Part shown: positions 25,828 to 34,683 of the stretch, piece after piece
Layout of the letters: every line of letters starts with the position of its first letter
Numbering within the stretch: position 1 is the first letter of the stretch
NCBI RefSeq assembly: GCF_009755225.1
Contig: NZ_WQKZ01000002.1
Span: forward strand, 1-64,000
DNA from: Hymenobacter ginkgonis
GTDB lineage: Bacteria; Bacteroidota; Bacteroidia; Cytophagales; Hymenobacteraceae
Direction of reading: 5' to 3'
DNA: 64,000 nucleotides
Position numbers and translations under genes: made by a program
Notes under the pieces: generated by a model
What the model was told of the DNA's origin: nothing
Database searches by the model: none
What the model saw: only the letters and a program-made list of their open reading frames with translations

Positions 25828-26123
25828 CCCAACCTTAGCCTAGGAGTTGCCGTTCGCCTCTTCATGAGAAAAATAGCTAGGATGAGCGCACTAATTAGTT
25901 AAAACTTAGACTTGTTTCAATAACTTTCCGACGCAGAATAAGACAGGTCCAGCAAAAAAAAATTCAACTTAGCAGCTATTTTCATGGCTTCGGCGTAGAT
26001 TCGGCCCCGAAAGTCCCACAAGCTGGCTAGTTATTTATCGGCTGGCACCGGCGTTTTGGCTCATTTTCCGCTTCATCTTTACCTTCACCCAACCAACCCC
26101 CACCTCCTACATTTCCCGAACAC
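25828..26123. other. Intergenic region upstream of exbB
   Basis: This 296-bp AT-richer gap contains no open frame of note, no repeat and no obvious RNA gene. It presumably holds the exbB promoter; I could not fix a -7 element with confidence. Confidence 0.5.
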
Positions 26124-27005
26124 ATGGAACAGAAAAATGCTGTAAACCCGAGCGCTCGGCCCGCTGCGCCGGCCGCCCCCAAGGCTGCACCTGCTCAAAG
26201 CAGCGGTGGTGGCTCACTGTTTTCGGTTATCGTTATCGTTCTCAGCTTTATTATCAGTGTACTGATTTTTAAATTTGTACTGGGCGACCCGAGTCACTTC
26301 TTGGGCAACAACCCCGAGAACAACCCAAAGCCTGGTGACTACCTGGGCATTGTGCACAGCGGCGGCCCTATCGTACCGGTGCTGATGACCATGCTGCTCT
26401 GCGTTATCACCTTCGCCATTGAGCGGGCACTCACTATCTCGAAAGCTAAAGGCAGCAAGAGCATCGAAACTTTCGTGCGCTCGGTACGCCAGAAGCTGAA
26501 TGTGAACGACATCAGCGGTGCTATTGCCCTTTGCGACCAGCAAAAAGGTTCGGTAGCTAACGTAGTACGCGCTGGCCTGAAGAAATATCAGGAAATGGGC
26601 CGCGAAACCACGATGAATACCGACCAGCGCGTTCTGGCCATCCAGAAAGAAATCGAGGAAAGCACTGCCTTGGAACTGCCAATGCTGGAGAAGAACTTGG
26701 TTATCATCTCGACTATTGCCTCGGTTGCTACGCTGACCGGTCTGCTCGGCACGGTATTCGGCATGATTAAGGCCTTCTCGGCTCTTGCCCAAGCTGGTAA
26801 CCCTGATGCTACTGCTCTGGCAACTGGTATCTCGGAAGCACTTATCAACACGGCACTTGGTATCGGTACCTCGGCCTTGGCTATCGTGGGGTATAACTAC
26901 TTCACCAGCAAAATTGACGAGTTGACTTACAGCATCGATGAAGCCGGCTTCAGCATCATCCAAACCTTCGCTGCCCAGCACGGCAACAAAGGCCAAGAGT
27001 CGTAA
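26124..27005 (+). CDS. exbB: MotA/TolQ/ExbB proton-channel family protein
   Basis: This 293-residue protein has an Ala/Pro-rich N-terminus and a first helix at about 31-52. A second hydrophobic segment lies at about 88-105 (VPVLMTMLLCVITFAIERAL). The conserved ExbB core pair is VIISTIASVATLTGLLGTVFGMI (about 190-215) and the ALINTALGIGTSALAIVGYN helix. It forms the proton channel that energises TonB across the inner membrane. Two exbD and two tonB genes follow. A hairpin terminator directly after the gene suggests extra exbB transcript relative to the rest. Confidence 0.92.
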   Translation: MEQKNAVNPSARPAAPAAPKAAPAQSSGGGSLFSVIVIVLSFIISVLIFKFVLGDPSHFLGNNPENNPKPGDYLGIVHSGGPIVPVLMTMLLCVITFAIERALTISKAKGSKSIETFVRSVRQKLNVNDISGAIALCDQQKGSVANVVRAGLKKYQEMGRETTMNTDQRVLAIQKEIEESTALELPMLEKNLVIISTIASVATLTGLLGTVFGMIKAFSALAQAGNPDATALATGISEALINTALGIGTSALAIVGYNYFTSKIDELTYSIDEAGFSIIQTFAAQHGNKGQES

Positions 27006-27022
27006 GCACTGGCACAAAAAGA

Positions 27023-27064
27023 GGGGCGGTAGCGTTATCCGCGCCACCGCCCCAACTTTTTTTT
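27023..27064 (+). terminator. Terminator or attenuator after exbB
   Basis: A 12-bp stem with one mismatch (27023-27034 and 27042-27053; arm GGGGCGGTAGCG) is followed by eight Ts. It lies between exbB and the first exbD gene. Confidence 0.85.
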
Positions 27065-27202
27065 CGGCTGCGTGTGCAATTAGTGTGCTACTGGCATCAG
27101 CCTGTATGAGCGGCTCTCGCCCAGCGACCCGCTGATGGTAGTATTCTAGTCAGCTTATCTCATTTCATGCCCGCCGCCTGCCATTCTTAACTTATCCCGG
27201 CA

Positions 27203-27838
27203 ATGCCTAAAGTAAAACCGCATCGCACTTCACCATCGCTGGACATGACCCCGATGGTTGACCTGGCCTTTCTGCTGGTAACATTCTTTATGTTGACCAC
27301 GCAGTTTCGCCCCGACGAAGCTGTGGTAGTGGACCCCCCGTCCTCCACCTCGGACCTTCGGGCACCCGAAAGCGACATCTTGACGCTGACCATCGACAGC
27401 AAGAAGCGTGTCTTTTTTGGTTACGATAAAGCACCTGTAAAGGAAGCAGCTATCAGGGCTGTTGGCGCTAAATATGGCGTCACCTTCACACCAAGCCAAA
27501 TCAAGCAGTTTTCGCTCATGCCTAATTTTGGCGTGCCGATTACCCAGCTTGGTTCATACCTTGATAAAGACACTGAGCAGCGCAAGGCTTTGAATCCTAG
27601 CTTGCCCGGCGTTCCATACGACTCGCTCAACAATCAAATGATTGATTGGATAATGGAGGCCCGTAAAGCGAACGCAGCATTGTTCAAAAAGCCTACCTTT
27701 CTGGCTATCCGCGGCGATGGCGATGCGGATGTGCAAACTGTGCAGACAGTTATCAAAGAATTGCAGGAAAAAGACATTAACCGCTTTAACCTGGTAACGA
27801 GCCTCGAAATGAAGCCAGTAGCTGGTGCGGCCCAATAA
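27203..27838 (+). CDS. exbD: ExbD/TolR-family protein (first copy, long form)
   Basis: This 211-residue protein has the ExbD helix and Asp motif LDMTPMVDLAFLLVTFFMLTTQF (about 13-35), where the helix Asp carries protons. A periplasmic domain follows with an extra central segment (about 85-160, TPSQIKQFSLMPNFGVPITQ and beyond) not present in the neighbouring copy. It partners ExbB and TonB. It ends 12 bp before the second exbD. Confidence 0.92.
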   Translation: MPKVKPHRTSPSLDMTPMVDLAFLLVTFFMLTTQFRPDEAVVVDPPSSTSDLRAPESDILTLTIDSKKRVFFGYDKAPVKEAAIRAVGAKYGVTFTPSQIKQFSLMPNFGVPITQLGSYLDKDTEQRKALNPSLPGVPYDSLNNQMIDWIMEARKANAALFKKPTFLAIRGDGDADVQTVQTVIKELQEKDINRFNLVTSLEMKPVAGAAQ

Positions 27839-27850
27839 ATTTAATTTATC

Positions 27851-28408
27851 ATGGCAGAAATCCAACAAAAAGGCGGCGACTCCGGAAAGGGAGGCAAGAA
27901 ACGGGCGAAAAAAATGTCGACTAAAATCGACATGACGCCTATGGTGGACCTTGCCTTCCTGTTGCTAACCTTCTTCATGCTCACCACTACTTTCGCCAAG
28001 CCTAACGTGATGCAGCTCACGATGCCGGTGAAGGATAAGAAACCGAACCCCGACGAGCAGACGAAAATCAAGGCCTCACAGGCCGTGACTATCATCTTGG
28101 CTCCCGACAACAAAGTGTTCTACTACTTTGGCCTGAATGAGCCTACTGACAAGAGTGTACCAGTACCTGAGATAAAGGTGACTGACTTCTCGGCCAATGG
28201 TATCCGCAAGGTGCTCCTCGACCGTCAGAAACAGCAGCCAGAGCCTATTATTCTTATCGAGCCCTATGTCTTTGATGGCAAACAAGCAAAGTATAAGAAC
28301 ATGGTAGATATCCTGGACGAGATGAACATCACCAACCAGAAGAAATACGCGTTGGTTGACATCTCTAAGAAAGACGTTGACCTCATTAAAACCCAGAAAC
28401 TGCTATGA
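27851..28408 (+). CDS. exbD: ExbD/TolR-family protein (second copy)
   Basis: This 185-residue protein has a Lys-rich start and the motif KIDMTPMVDLAFLLLTFFML (about 25-44). A periplasmic domain with FYYFGLNEPTD and ALVDISKKDVDLI follows. Its stop overlaps the start of tonB by four bases, so translation is likely coupled. Two ExbD variants after one ExbB are common in Bacteroidota. Confidence 0.92.
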   Translation: MAEIQQKGGDSGKGGKKRAKKMSTKIDMTPMVDLAFLLLTFFMLTTTFAKPNVMQLTMPVKDKKPNPDEQTKIKASQAVTIILAPDNKVFYYFGLNEPTDKSVPVPEIKVTDFSANGIRKVLLDRQKQQPEPIILIEPYVFDGKQAKYKNMVDILDEMNITNQKKYALVDISKKDVDLIKTQKLL

Positions 28409-29229
28409 TGGACAATGCGCAGCTAGCTACTGCTAGCTTGAATGACATCGTATTTGAGGGGCGTAACCGAGAGTACGGGGCCTATCAGTTGCGGCGTATC
28501 TACGGGCGGCACGTAACGCGGGCTCTCATCATTGGGGCAGCGTTGCTTTTGCTACTGGTGTTCATTCCAGCCATTGCTAAAATGCTGGAAGAGCGCAAGC
28601 CCAAAGAGGTGCTCAACTTGAAGGAGAACGTGCTAATGGATGCACCACCTCTGGACGAAACCAAACCCCCACCTCCACCTCCGCCCCCCGAGGCGCCCCC
28701 ACCCCCACCCCCCAAGCTCACTACGGTTAAGTTTACCCCACCCGTAGTGAAAAAGGATGAAGAGGTGAAAAAGGAAGAGGTGCCTGACCAGGAAGAGCTA
28801 AAGGATAAAACAGTAGCTACTGTGTCTGTAAAAGGTAACACCGATGCTCCTGACCTTAGCGACCTGAGTGGCGAAGGCAATAAAGTAGTAGAAGAGGTAG
28901 TAGAAAGCAAAGTATACACTTACGTAGAGCAAATGCCCGCACTCCCTGGTGGAGGCGGCATGGGAGCCATCGTAGCTGCTATTCAGAAAAACTTCCGCTA
29001 CCCTGCTGCTGACTTGCGTAACCAGACCGAAGGCCGGGTATTTGCCAGCTTTACGGTTGACGAGAATGGTGATATTTCGGACGTGAAGATTGTAAAAGGT
29101 CTTACTTCGACGGTTGATGCCGAGACTATGCGCTCGATTAAAGCACTACCAAAATTCATCCCTGGTAAGCAGAATGGCCGGGCAGTAAAAGTGTCGTTTA
29201 CGGTACCGATTACGCTGAAAATTCAATAA
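28405..29229 (+). CDS. tonB: TonB energy-transducing protein (first copy)
   Basis: This 274-residue protein has a cytosolic start (NDIVFEGRNREYGAYQLRR) and one membrane helix at about 43-60. A proline-rich spacer with two runs of Pro (about 86-106) and a Lys/Glu-rich stretch follow. The C-terminal TonB domain (about 175-274) has FRYPAADLRNQTEGRVFASFTVDENGDI. The domain contacts TonB boxes of outer-membrane receptors, of which this window has three. A terminator follows. Confidence 0.95.
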   Translation: MMDNAQLATASLNDIVFEGRNREYGAYQLRRIYGRHVTRALIIGAALLLLLVFIPAIAKMLEERKPKEVLNLKENVLMDAPPLDETKPPPPPPPPEAPPPPPPKLTTVKFTPPVVKKDEEVKKEEVPDQEELKDKTVATVSVKGNTDAPDLSDLSGEGNKVVEEVVESKVYTYVEQMPALPGGGGMGAIVAAIQKNFRYPAADLRNQTEGRVFASFTVDENGDISDVKIVKGLTSTVDAETMRSIKALPKFIPGKQNGRAVKVSFTVPITLKIQ

Positions 29230-29244
29230 GCTTCGCGCTTACTC

Positions 29245-29282
29245 AAAGAGCCTTAACTACCTCGTAGTTAAGGCTCTTTTTT
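29245..29282 (+). terminator. Intrinsic terminator after tonB
   Basis: A perfect 15-bp stem (29245-29259 and 29265-29279; arm AAAGAGCCTTAACTA) with a 5-nt loop ends in TTTTTT. It separates the first and second tonB genes. Confidence 0.92.
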
Positions 29283-29388
29283 GTGCAGCTAATTTTGGCG
29301 CTGGCATGTGGAAAATAGTAGCTGCCAGCATCAGGAGGATACTGGTGGCCACCGGTGATTTTTACTCACCCTTTTTCCTCATTTACTT

Positions 29389-30198
29389 ATGTCGCTGTTT
29401 CCCGCTTCCCTTGATGATGTTGTATTTGAAGGCCGCAACCAAGCTTATGGCGCGTATGCCTTGCGCCAAGCCTACCGCCAGCATTTAGCCTCGGCAGGTG
29501 GTATCACGGTTGCGTTGTGCGCTACTTTACTGCTAGCCTGGGGTATTTGGCAGCGTTTAGCGCCTACTGTAGTGCCTGTTATAGCTCCCCTTCATCCAGC
29601 TGAGCTAGCACTTGAGAAATTTACGGTGGAGACACCCAAGCAGGCAGTTATTACGCCGCCTCCTGCCCGCCGAATGGCCACACATGTGGCGGCTACTATC
29701 CCTACTGAAGTTACTAAGGATAACACGCCTACCCCCCTTCCCAAACCGCAGCTAACTACGCCAGAAATTGATGGCCCTGCCGGACCAGCAGTAACCAATC
29801 CGGCTGACGGGCTAGCTGAGGTGGGTCCTACTACTGGCCCTACTACCAGCGATAATGATGGCGATGCTACTTCAGCAGTAACGGGTCCTTACATAGTAGT
29901 AGAGAAAATGCCAGAGTTTGCGGGTGGGCAAGCCGCCTTGCTACGCTACTTGCAGAAGAACCTACGCTACCCTGCCACTGCGCTGGCAGCCCAGGCTGAA
30001 GGGCGCGTCTTTCTAAGCTTTGTAGTGCAAGCAGATGGGACTATTGCCGACGTTACTATTCTAAAAGGCTTGGGCTACGGCCTTGATGAGGAGGCCCAGC
30101 GCGTAGTACGCCAAATGCCCGCCTGGATGCCCGGCTACCAAAGTAAGCACGCAGTACCCGTGCGTTTCACGCTGCCCATTACCTTTAAAGTCCAGTAA
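29389..30198 (+). CDS. TonB-family protein (second copy)
   Basis: This 269-residue protein has the same layout as the first copy. The start is LDDVVFEGRNQAYGAYALRQAYR, one helix lies at about 37-55, a Pro/Thr-rich spacer follows, and the C-terminal TonB domain has LRYPATALAAQAEGRVFLSFVVQADGTI. The spacer lacks the poly-Pro runs and is shorter in charge. It looks like a tandem duplicate that may serve other receptors. ATG at 29389, after the first tonB terminator, so it probably has its own promoter. Confidence 0.9.
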   Translation: MSLFPASLDDVVFEGRNQAYGAYALRQAYRQHLASAGGITVALCATLLLAWGIWQRLAPTVVPVIAPLHPAELALEKFTVETPKQAVITPPPARRMATHVAATIPTEVTKDNTPTPLPKPQLTTPEIDGPAGPAVTNPADGLAEVGPTTGPTTSDNDGDATSAVTGPYIVVEKMPEFAGGQAALLRYLQKNLRYPATALAAQAEGRVFLSFVVQADGTIADVTILKGLGYGLDEEAQRVVRQMPAWMPGYQSKHAVPVRFTLPITFKVQ

Positions 30199-30338
30199 TA
30201 ACGGGCCATCCTAAGCAGAATGATTGGGAGAAACGAAGTTTTGTCCCCTTTTTTGCAGATTGATTCCTATGCCTACACTAGCCCCGAACATTTTGGGTTG
30301 CCGTGTGGGTTATGGATATCCACCTACTGCTTCGCGCA

Positions 30339-30611
30339 ATGCCTATCCCCACCACCGAAGAGCGCCTGGGCTCGCCCCAACGAATAGTGCGTTTCTTTAC
30401 GCTGTTTATGTCGCTAGTTTATGCGGCCCTCGGCACTTGGTTCTGGCTCACCGTCTACGAACCTACCCCCGCTGGCACGCTGTTGCCCCTTGGGCCCAAA
30501 ACGCGCATGCTGCTGGGCACCGTGTTCATTCTATATGGTCTTATCCGCTTCGTGCGTACGCTTCGCACGCAGTTTCGCAAACCCACTCCCCAAGATGAAG
30601 AATTTAATTAA
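30339..30611 (+). CDS. Small two-helix membrane protein
   Basis: This 90-residue protein starts at ATG 30339 (MPIPTTEERLGSPQR); an upstream ATG at 30312 is possible. Two hydrophobic helices lie at about 17-37 and 55-73, and an acidic end (PQDEEFN) closes it. Its 3' end overlaps the start of the PstS-like gene by 17 bp, so translation is likely coupled. No family is recognised. Confidence 0.65.
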   Translation: MPIPTTEERLGSPQRIVRFFTLFMSLVYAALGTWFWLTVYEPTPAGTLLPLGPKTRMLLGTVFILYGLIRFVRTLRTQFRKPTPQDEEFN

Positions 30612-31620
30612 GCTGTTTAGTACGTCTGGCCGCACTACCCTGGCAGCTTTGCTGCTGGTGGCTTGCTCGCTGCCTAGCTGCAACAGCGGGGGTAAGGGCG
30701 CGGCTGGGGGCGAAGACTTTAGCGATACGCCCACCAGTGGCACTGTGTCTATCAGCGTTGACGAAACGTTTGCTCCCGTATTGGAGTCGCAGGTCGATAC
30801 CTTCCAGAAGCTCTACACGGAAGCACACGTAAAGGCTGCCTACCAACCCGAGGACAGTGTTTTTCTAAATCTGCTCAACGACAAGGTAAAGGTGATAGTA
30901 GCTTCCCGCGAGCTGAACGTCGAAGAAAAGAAGGTACTGGATAAGCAGCAAATGCAGCCCCACGCTACTAGAATCGGCATTGATGGCTTGGCAATTATTG
31001 TGCACCCGTCTAACCCCGACTCGTTGCTGACCGTGGCGCAGCTGCGCGACATCTTTGCGGGCAAAACCACTCAGTGGAGCCAAGTGAGCAGCCACAAATC
31101 CTTAGGAGGTATCAATGTGGTGTTTGATGCCAACCGTAGCAGTACTAGTCGGTTTCTGCGCGACACCTTGCTGCGCGGGGCAGCCCTCACGCCTAAGGCC
31201 TTTGCGGCTCAGTCAAATCCTAAGCTGCTTGACTACGTGGCTACCCACCCCAGTGCCATTGGGGTAGTGGGCGTCAACTGGATTTCTGACTTTGATGACC
31301 CCAACGTGCGCGGCTTCCTGCGCAAAGTGCGGGTAGCAAGCATCACGGCCCGGGCCAACCCCACTAAGGACGACTATATCCAGCCCTACCAAGTGTATTT
31401 GGCGCAGAAAACCGCTGAGCAGATTGCCGCCGACCCGGCGCTGCAAAACTATCCGTTGCGCCGCACTATCTACGCCATCAGCCGCGAGGCGCGGACGGGC
31501 TTAGGCACGGGTTTTGTCTCCTTTATAGCCGGGCAAAAAGGCCAGCTTATCTTCCAGAAATCGGGCCTGATGCCAGCCAACGTACAAGCCCGAATCGTGA
31601 GCACTCCGAAGCGCATTTGA
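30595..31620 (+). CDS. PstS-like periplasmic substrate-binding lipoprotein
   Basis: This 341-residue protein has a lipoprotein signal with two candidate lipoboxes (LVAC, Cys24, or LPSC, Cys29). The PBP-like domain matches PstS: GTVSISVDETFAPVLESQVDTF, VASRELNVEEKK, IGIDGLAIIVHPSNPDSLLTV, LRDIFAGKTTQWSQ, NRSSTSRFLRDTLL and the late YPLRRTIYAISREARTGLGTGFVSFIAG. PstS binds phosphate for an ABC importer, but no pstCAB is here. The gene sits between tonB2 and a TPR protein. It may be a phosphate or small-ligand sensor for the TonB cluster; that role is inference. ATG at 30595 gives the signal peptide. Confidence 0.88.
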   Translation: MKNLIKLFSTSGRTTLAALLLVACSLPSCNSGGKGAAGGEDFSDTPTSGTVSISVDETFAPVLESQVDTFQKLYTEAHVKAAYQPEDSVFLNLLNDKVKVIVASRELNVEEKKVLDKQQMQPHATRIGIDGLAIIVHPSNPDSLLTVAQLRDIFAGKTTQWSQVSSHKSLGGINVVFDANRSSTSRFLRDTLLRGAALTPKAFAAQSNPKLLDYVATHPSAIGVVGVNWISDFDDPNVRGFLRKVRVASITARANPTKDDYIQPYQVYLAQKTAEQIAADPALQNYPLRRTIYAISREARTGLGTGFVSFIAGQKGQLIFQKSGLMPANVQARIVSTPKRI

Positions 31621-31691
31621 ACTCCTAACTCGTTTCTAGCGTAATATCACACTAGTTCTTCACCCGATTTTCCCCTTTTTTCCTTCGACTT

Positions 31692-33311
31692 ATGTCTTTA
31701 AAGCCTTGGAAACCGCTGCTGCTGACCGCCCTCACCGTAGGGGCCGGCGCTACGGCCGCCACCGCCCAAACTGTAGCTGCCGCTCAAAAGGCCATTGAGT
31801 TGGGTCGCTATAACGAAGCACGTGCCGCCCTTCGCGGTAACGCTAGCCCCGAAGCCAATTTTGAACTGGGACGCATCTACCAGATGCGGGATTTGAACGA
31901 CTCAGCTGCCTACTATTTTGGCCGTGCTGCGGGCCCTACCCCCTTTGGGATGGTAGCCGATGGCCGCGCACTGCTGGCAAAAGGCAAGGATGCCGAAGCC
32001 ACAGCCAAATTTGACGCTGCTGCTAAAGCAACTAAGAACAAAGACGCTAAAGTGCTCACCATGATTGCCCAGGCATATGGCGAGTCGGATGTCAAAGACA
32101 TCACTAAAGCTATTTCTTACGTCGATGCTGCGCAAGCAGTGAATAAGAAAGATGACCCGGCGCTGATGGTTGCCCGTGGCGACATTTATTTGCACACCGA
32201 CAACGGTGGCGGCGAAGCCATGACCAGCTACGACCGCGCTACGGCAGCCAACCCGAACTACACCGAGGCATTCTACAAAAAAGGGGTCTTGAGCGTGCGT
32301 AGCCGCAATGGTGCCTCTGCTTTAGAGAACCTGAACAAAGCCATTGCTATTGACCCTAACTATGCCCCAGCTTATCGGGAGCTAGCGGAGATGTATTATT
32401 CGGCTGGGCAGTATCCTAAAGCCCTCGAGACTTTTCAACAGTTTCAAGCCAAAGCCGAAAAATCATCCAACACGGATGCTGAGTACGCTTCGTTCTTGTA
32501 CCTAACCAAAAAGTATCCCGAGGCGCTAGCTGAAGTGAATAAGGTACTGGCTGTAGAGCCTAGTAACTTGACCATGAACCGCCTCAAGGGGTACCTGCTG
32601 TACGAAACCGGCGATTATGCTGGCGCGGCTACGGCCATGGACCAGTACATGAAAATTGCGCCGGCCGATAAGATTATCCCAGAAGATTACTCGTACCAGA
32701 GCAAAATTCTGATTAAGGCCGGCCGTAGCGATGAAGCGCTTTCGGTGCTCCAGAAAGCCATTCCGCTGACTACTGACCCAGCCAAGAAAGCCGACCTGCA
32801 AAACGACTTGGCTACTACCTACACCGCTAAGAAGGATTACAAGTCTGCTATCGGTATTTACCGGGCCAAAACCAACCCGGACCTAGCTGACCAGTTCCGT
32901 TTGGGCAGCGCCTATAGCAGCAACAAACAATATACGCAGGCTGATAGCGTGTATAACATTATTACGACTGCCAAGCCAACCTACGCGCCTGCTTACCAGG
33001 CCCGTGCTCAGGCTAACTTTAACCTCGACCCCGACTCGAAGAAAGGCCTAGCTAAGCCTTACTACGAGAAGTACATTGAGGTAACTAGTGCCGACCCAAC
33101 CAGATACAAGAGCGGCCTGATTGAGGCTAATAATTACCTCGGTTACTACAACCTGCAGAAGGGTGATAAAGCAGCTGCTACCCCCTACTACCAGAAGGTA
33201 CTGGAATTAGACCCCACCAACAAGGATGCTACCGGTGCTATGCAAATCATCAAAGGTGGCGGCGCGCGCACCACGCCAACTAAAAAGGCTACAACGCCCG
33301 CTAAGAAATAG
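31692..33311 (+). CDS. Secreted tetratricopeptide-repeat protein
   Basis: This 539-residue protein has a signal peptide (about 1-25, ending AATAQ). Many TPR units follow along most of the length, for example EAFYKKGVLSVRSRNGASALENLNKAIAIDPNYAPAYRELAEMYYSAGQ (about 195-245). It ends in a Lys/Thr/Pro tail (ARTTPTKKATTPAKK). TPRs form protein-binding solenoids, so a periplasmic scaffold is likely. It closes the exbB-to-TPR run and is followed by a strong terminator. Confidence 0.88.
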   Translation: MSLKPWKPLLLTALTVGAGATAATAQTVAAAQKAIELGRYNEARAALRGNASPEANFELGRIYQMRDLNDSAAYYFGRAAGPTPFGMVADGRALLAKGKDAEATAKFDAAAKATKNKDAKVLTMIAQAYGESDVKDITKAISYVDAAQAVNKKDDPALMVARGDIYLHTDNGGGEAMTSYDRATAANPNYTEAFYKKGVLSVRSRNGASALENLNKAIAIDPNYAPAYRELAEMYYSAGQYPKALETFQQFQAKAEKSSNTDAEYASFLYLTKKYPEALAEVNKVLAVEPSNLTMNRLKGYLLYETGDYAGAATAMDQYMKIAPADKIIPEDYSYQSKILIKAGRSDEALSVLQKAIPLTTDPAKKADLQNDLATTYTAKKDYKSAIGIYRAKTNPDLADQFRLGSAYSSNKQYTQADSVYNIITTAKPTYAPAYQARAQANFNLDPDSKKGLAKPYYEKYIEVTSADPTRYKSGLIEANNYLGYYNLQKGDKAAATPYYQKVLELDPTNKDATGAMQIIKGGGARTTPTKKATTPAKK

Positions 33312-33337
33312 CGAACCGCTGGATATAGCCTATTACT

Positions 33338-33377
33338 AAAAAAGGCCCCGTTGCAACAATGCAACGGGGCCTTTTTT
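33338..33377. terminator. Bidirectional intrinsic terminator
   Basis: A perfect 17-bp stem (33338-33354 and 33361-33377; arm AAAAAAGGCCCCGTTGC) has T runs on both strands. It serves the convergent TPR and rluD genes. Confidence 0.95.
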
Positions 33378-33394
33378 ATGAAGTGAGGGGTAGG

Positions 33395-34441
33395 CTATTG
33401 CGCGGCGGCCCAGCCTTCCCACTTAGCCAAGACGCCCGCAAAATCTGCTGGTAACTCAGCCTCAAAGTATAGTTTTTCGCCGGTAGTAGGGTGCACAAAG
33501 CCCAGCGAGCGGGCGTGCAATGCCTGCCGAGGCATGAGCGCAAAGCAATTTTCAACAAATGCCTTATAAGTACCCGTAGCCTGGCCCGCCCGAATGCGGT
33601 CGCCGCCATACGTGGCGTCTGAAAAGAGTGGGTGTCCCAGGTACTGCATATGCGCCCGAATCTGGTGGGTGCGGCCGGTTTCGAGGCGGCATTCGAGTAG
33701 CGTAACGGGGCCGTAGCGCTCTAACACGCGGTAGTGCGTCACGGCGTGCTTGCCTTGCTCGCCCTCAGGATACACAGCTTGTACTTTACGGTCGCGCAGA
33801 CTGCGGCCAATGTGCCCCCGCACGGTACCCGCATCGTCGGGAAAGGCACCCCAAGCCAGCGCCAGGTAACTGCGCTCGATGGTATGATGAAAGAATTGCT
33901 GCGAGAGGTGCGTCATGGCCCACTCCGTTTTGCCAATAACGAGCAGGCCCGAAGTGTCTTTGTCGATGCGATGCACTAGACCCGGGCGAATCTCACCATT
34001 GCGGCCCGTAGGCAGGTTTTGGAGGTGGTAAGCAAGGCCATTTACCAGTGTTCCCTCCCAGTTGCCGTAGGCCGGATGCACTACCATACCAGCCGGCTTA
34101 TTCACGATAAGCAGGTCAGCATCTTCGTAGCGGATATCCAGCGCCATTTCTTGAGGCTCTACTTTACCAGTACGCAGCGGCTCGGGCAGCGTAATGGTGA
34201 TAACATCAGCCGGCCGCACGCGGTAGTTGGGCTTTGTGATGTGGCCATTCACCTGCACGGCCTCAGCCCGAATAGCGTCCTGAATTTTAGTGCGCGACGC
34301 GTTAGCTAACCGGTTCAGCAGAAACTTATCGAGCCGTAGCAACTCCTGCCCGCGGTCGGCCACTATGCGATGGTGCTCATAAAGCTCATCGCCTTCGCCA
34401 GCTTCGTCGGGTTCTAAATCAGGGTCGGCAGGCAGTAGCAT
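33395..34441 (-). CDS. rluD: 23S rRNA pseudouridine synthase RluD family
   Basis: This 348-residue protein has an S4 RNA-binding domain (about 36-90, LDKFLLNRLANASRTKIQDAI) and a RluA/RluD catalytic domain. The catalytic motif is HRIDKDTSGLLVIGK, with Asp160. Later motifs are LECRLETGRTHQIRAHMQYLGHPL and the closing LHARSLGFVHP. It converts uridine to pseudouridine in 23S rRNA helix 69, where RluD acts; the exact target among the RluA/C/D group is not certain. Cytoplasmic. ATG at 34441. Confidence 0.92.
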   Translation of the reverse strand: MLLPADPDLEPDEAGEGDELYEHHRIVADRGQELLRLDKFLLNRLANASRTKIQDAIRAEAVQVNGHITKPNYRVRPADVITITLPEPLRTGKVEPQEMALDIRYEDADLLIVNKPAGMVVHPAYGNWEGTLVNGLAYHLQNLPTGRNGEIRPGLVHRIDKDTSGLLVIGKTEWAMTHLSQQFFHHTIERSYLALAWGAFPDDAGTVRGHIGRSLRDRKVQAVYPEGEQGKHAVTHYRVLERYGPVTLLECRLETGRTHQIRAHMQYLGHPLFSDATYGGDRIRAGQATGTYKAFVENCFALMPRQALHARSLGFVHPTTGEKLYFEAELPADFAGVLAKWEGWAAAQ

Positions 34442-34633
34442 GGTATGCGATAAGGGATAAACGGAGTAGGCGCCGCTTAGGTGAGGTAATAAAATCTTTG
34501 GGGAATAAGCGGGGGGTAGCGATAGGCCAGCAGCTTTCCTACCCCCTTCACAACGAACGAGCAGTTAGCAGCGCCCTATCCCCCTTGGCTGAAAGCACGG
34601 ATTAATGGCCCCGCTACTCCGCAAGCGGCACGA

Positions 34634-34664
34634 AAAAAGCCGAGGCCATTGGCCCCGGCTTTTT
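34634..34664 (-). terminator. Intrinsic terminator after the skp genes
   Basis: A 15-bp stem with one mismatch (34634-34648 and 34650-34664; arm AAAAAGCCGAGGCCA) is followed on the minus strand by TTTTTT. It lies 20 bp after the stop of the distal Skp gene and closes the envelope operon. Confidence 0.85.
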
Positions 34665-34683
34665 GGCCAGTAACTGGCAATAC

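Noticed and set aside
26214..27047. Open frame of 277 codons opposite exbB
   Set aside because: It reads through the exbB terminator and lacks any domain; exbB is clear on the other strand.
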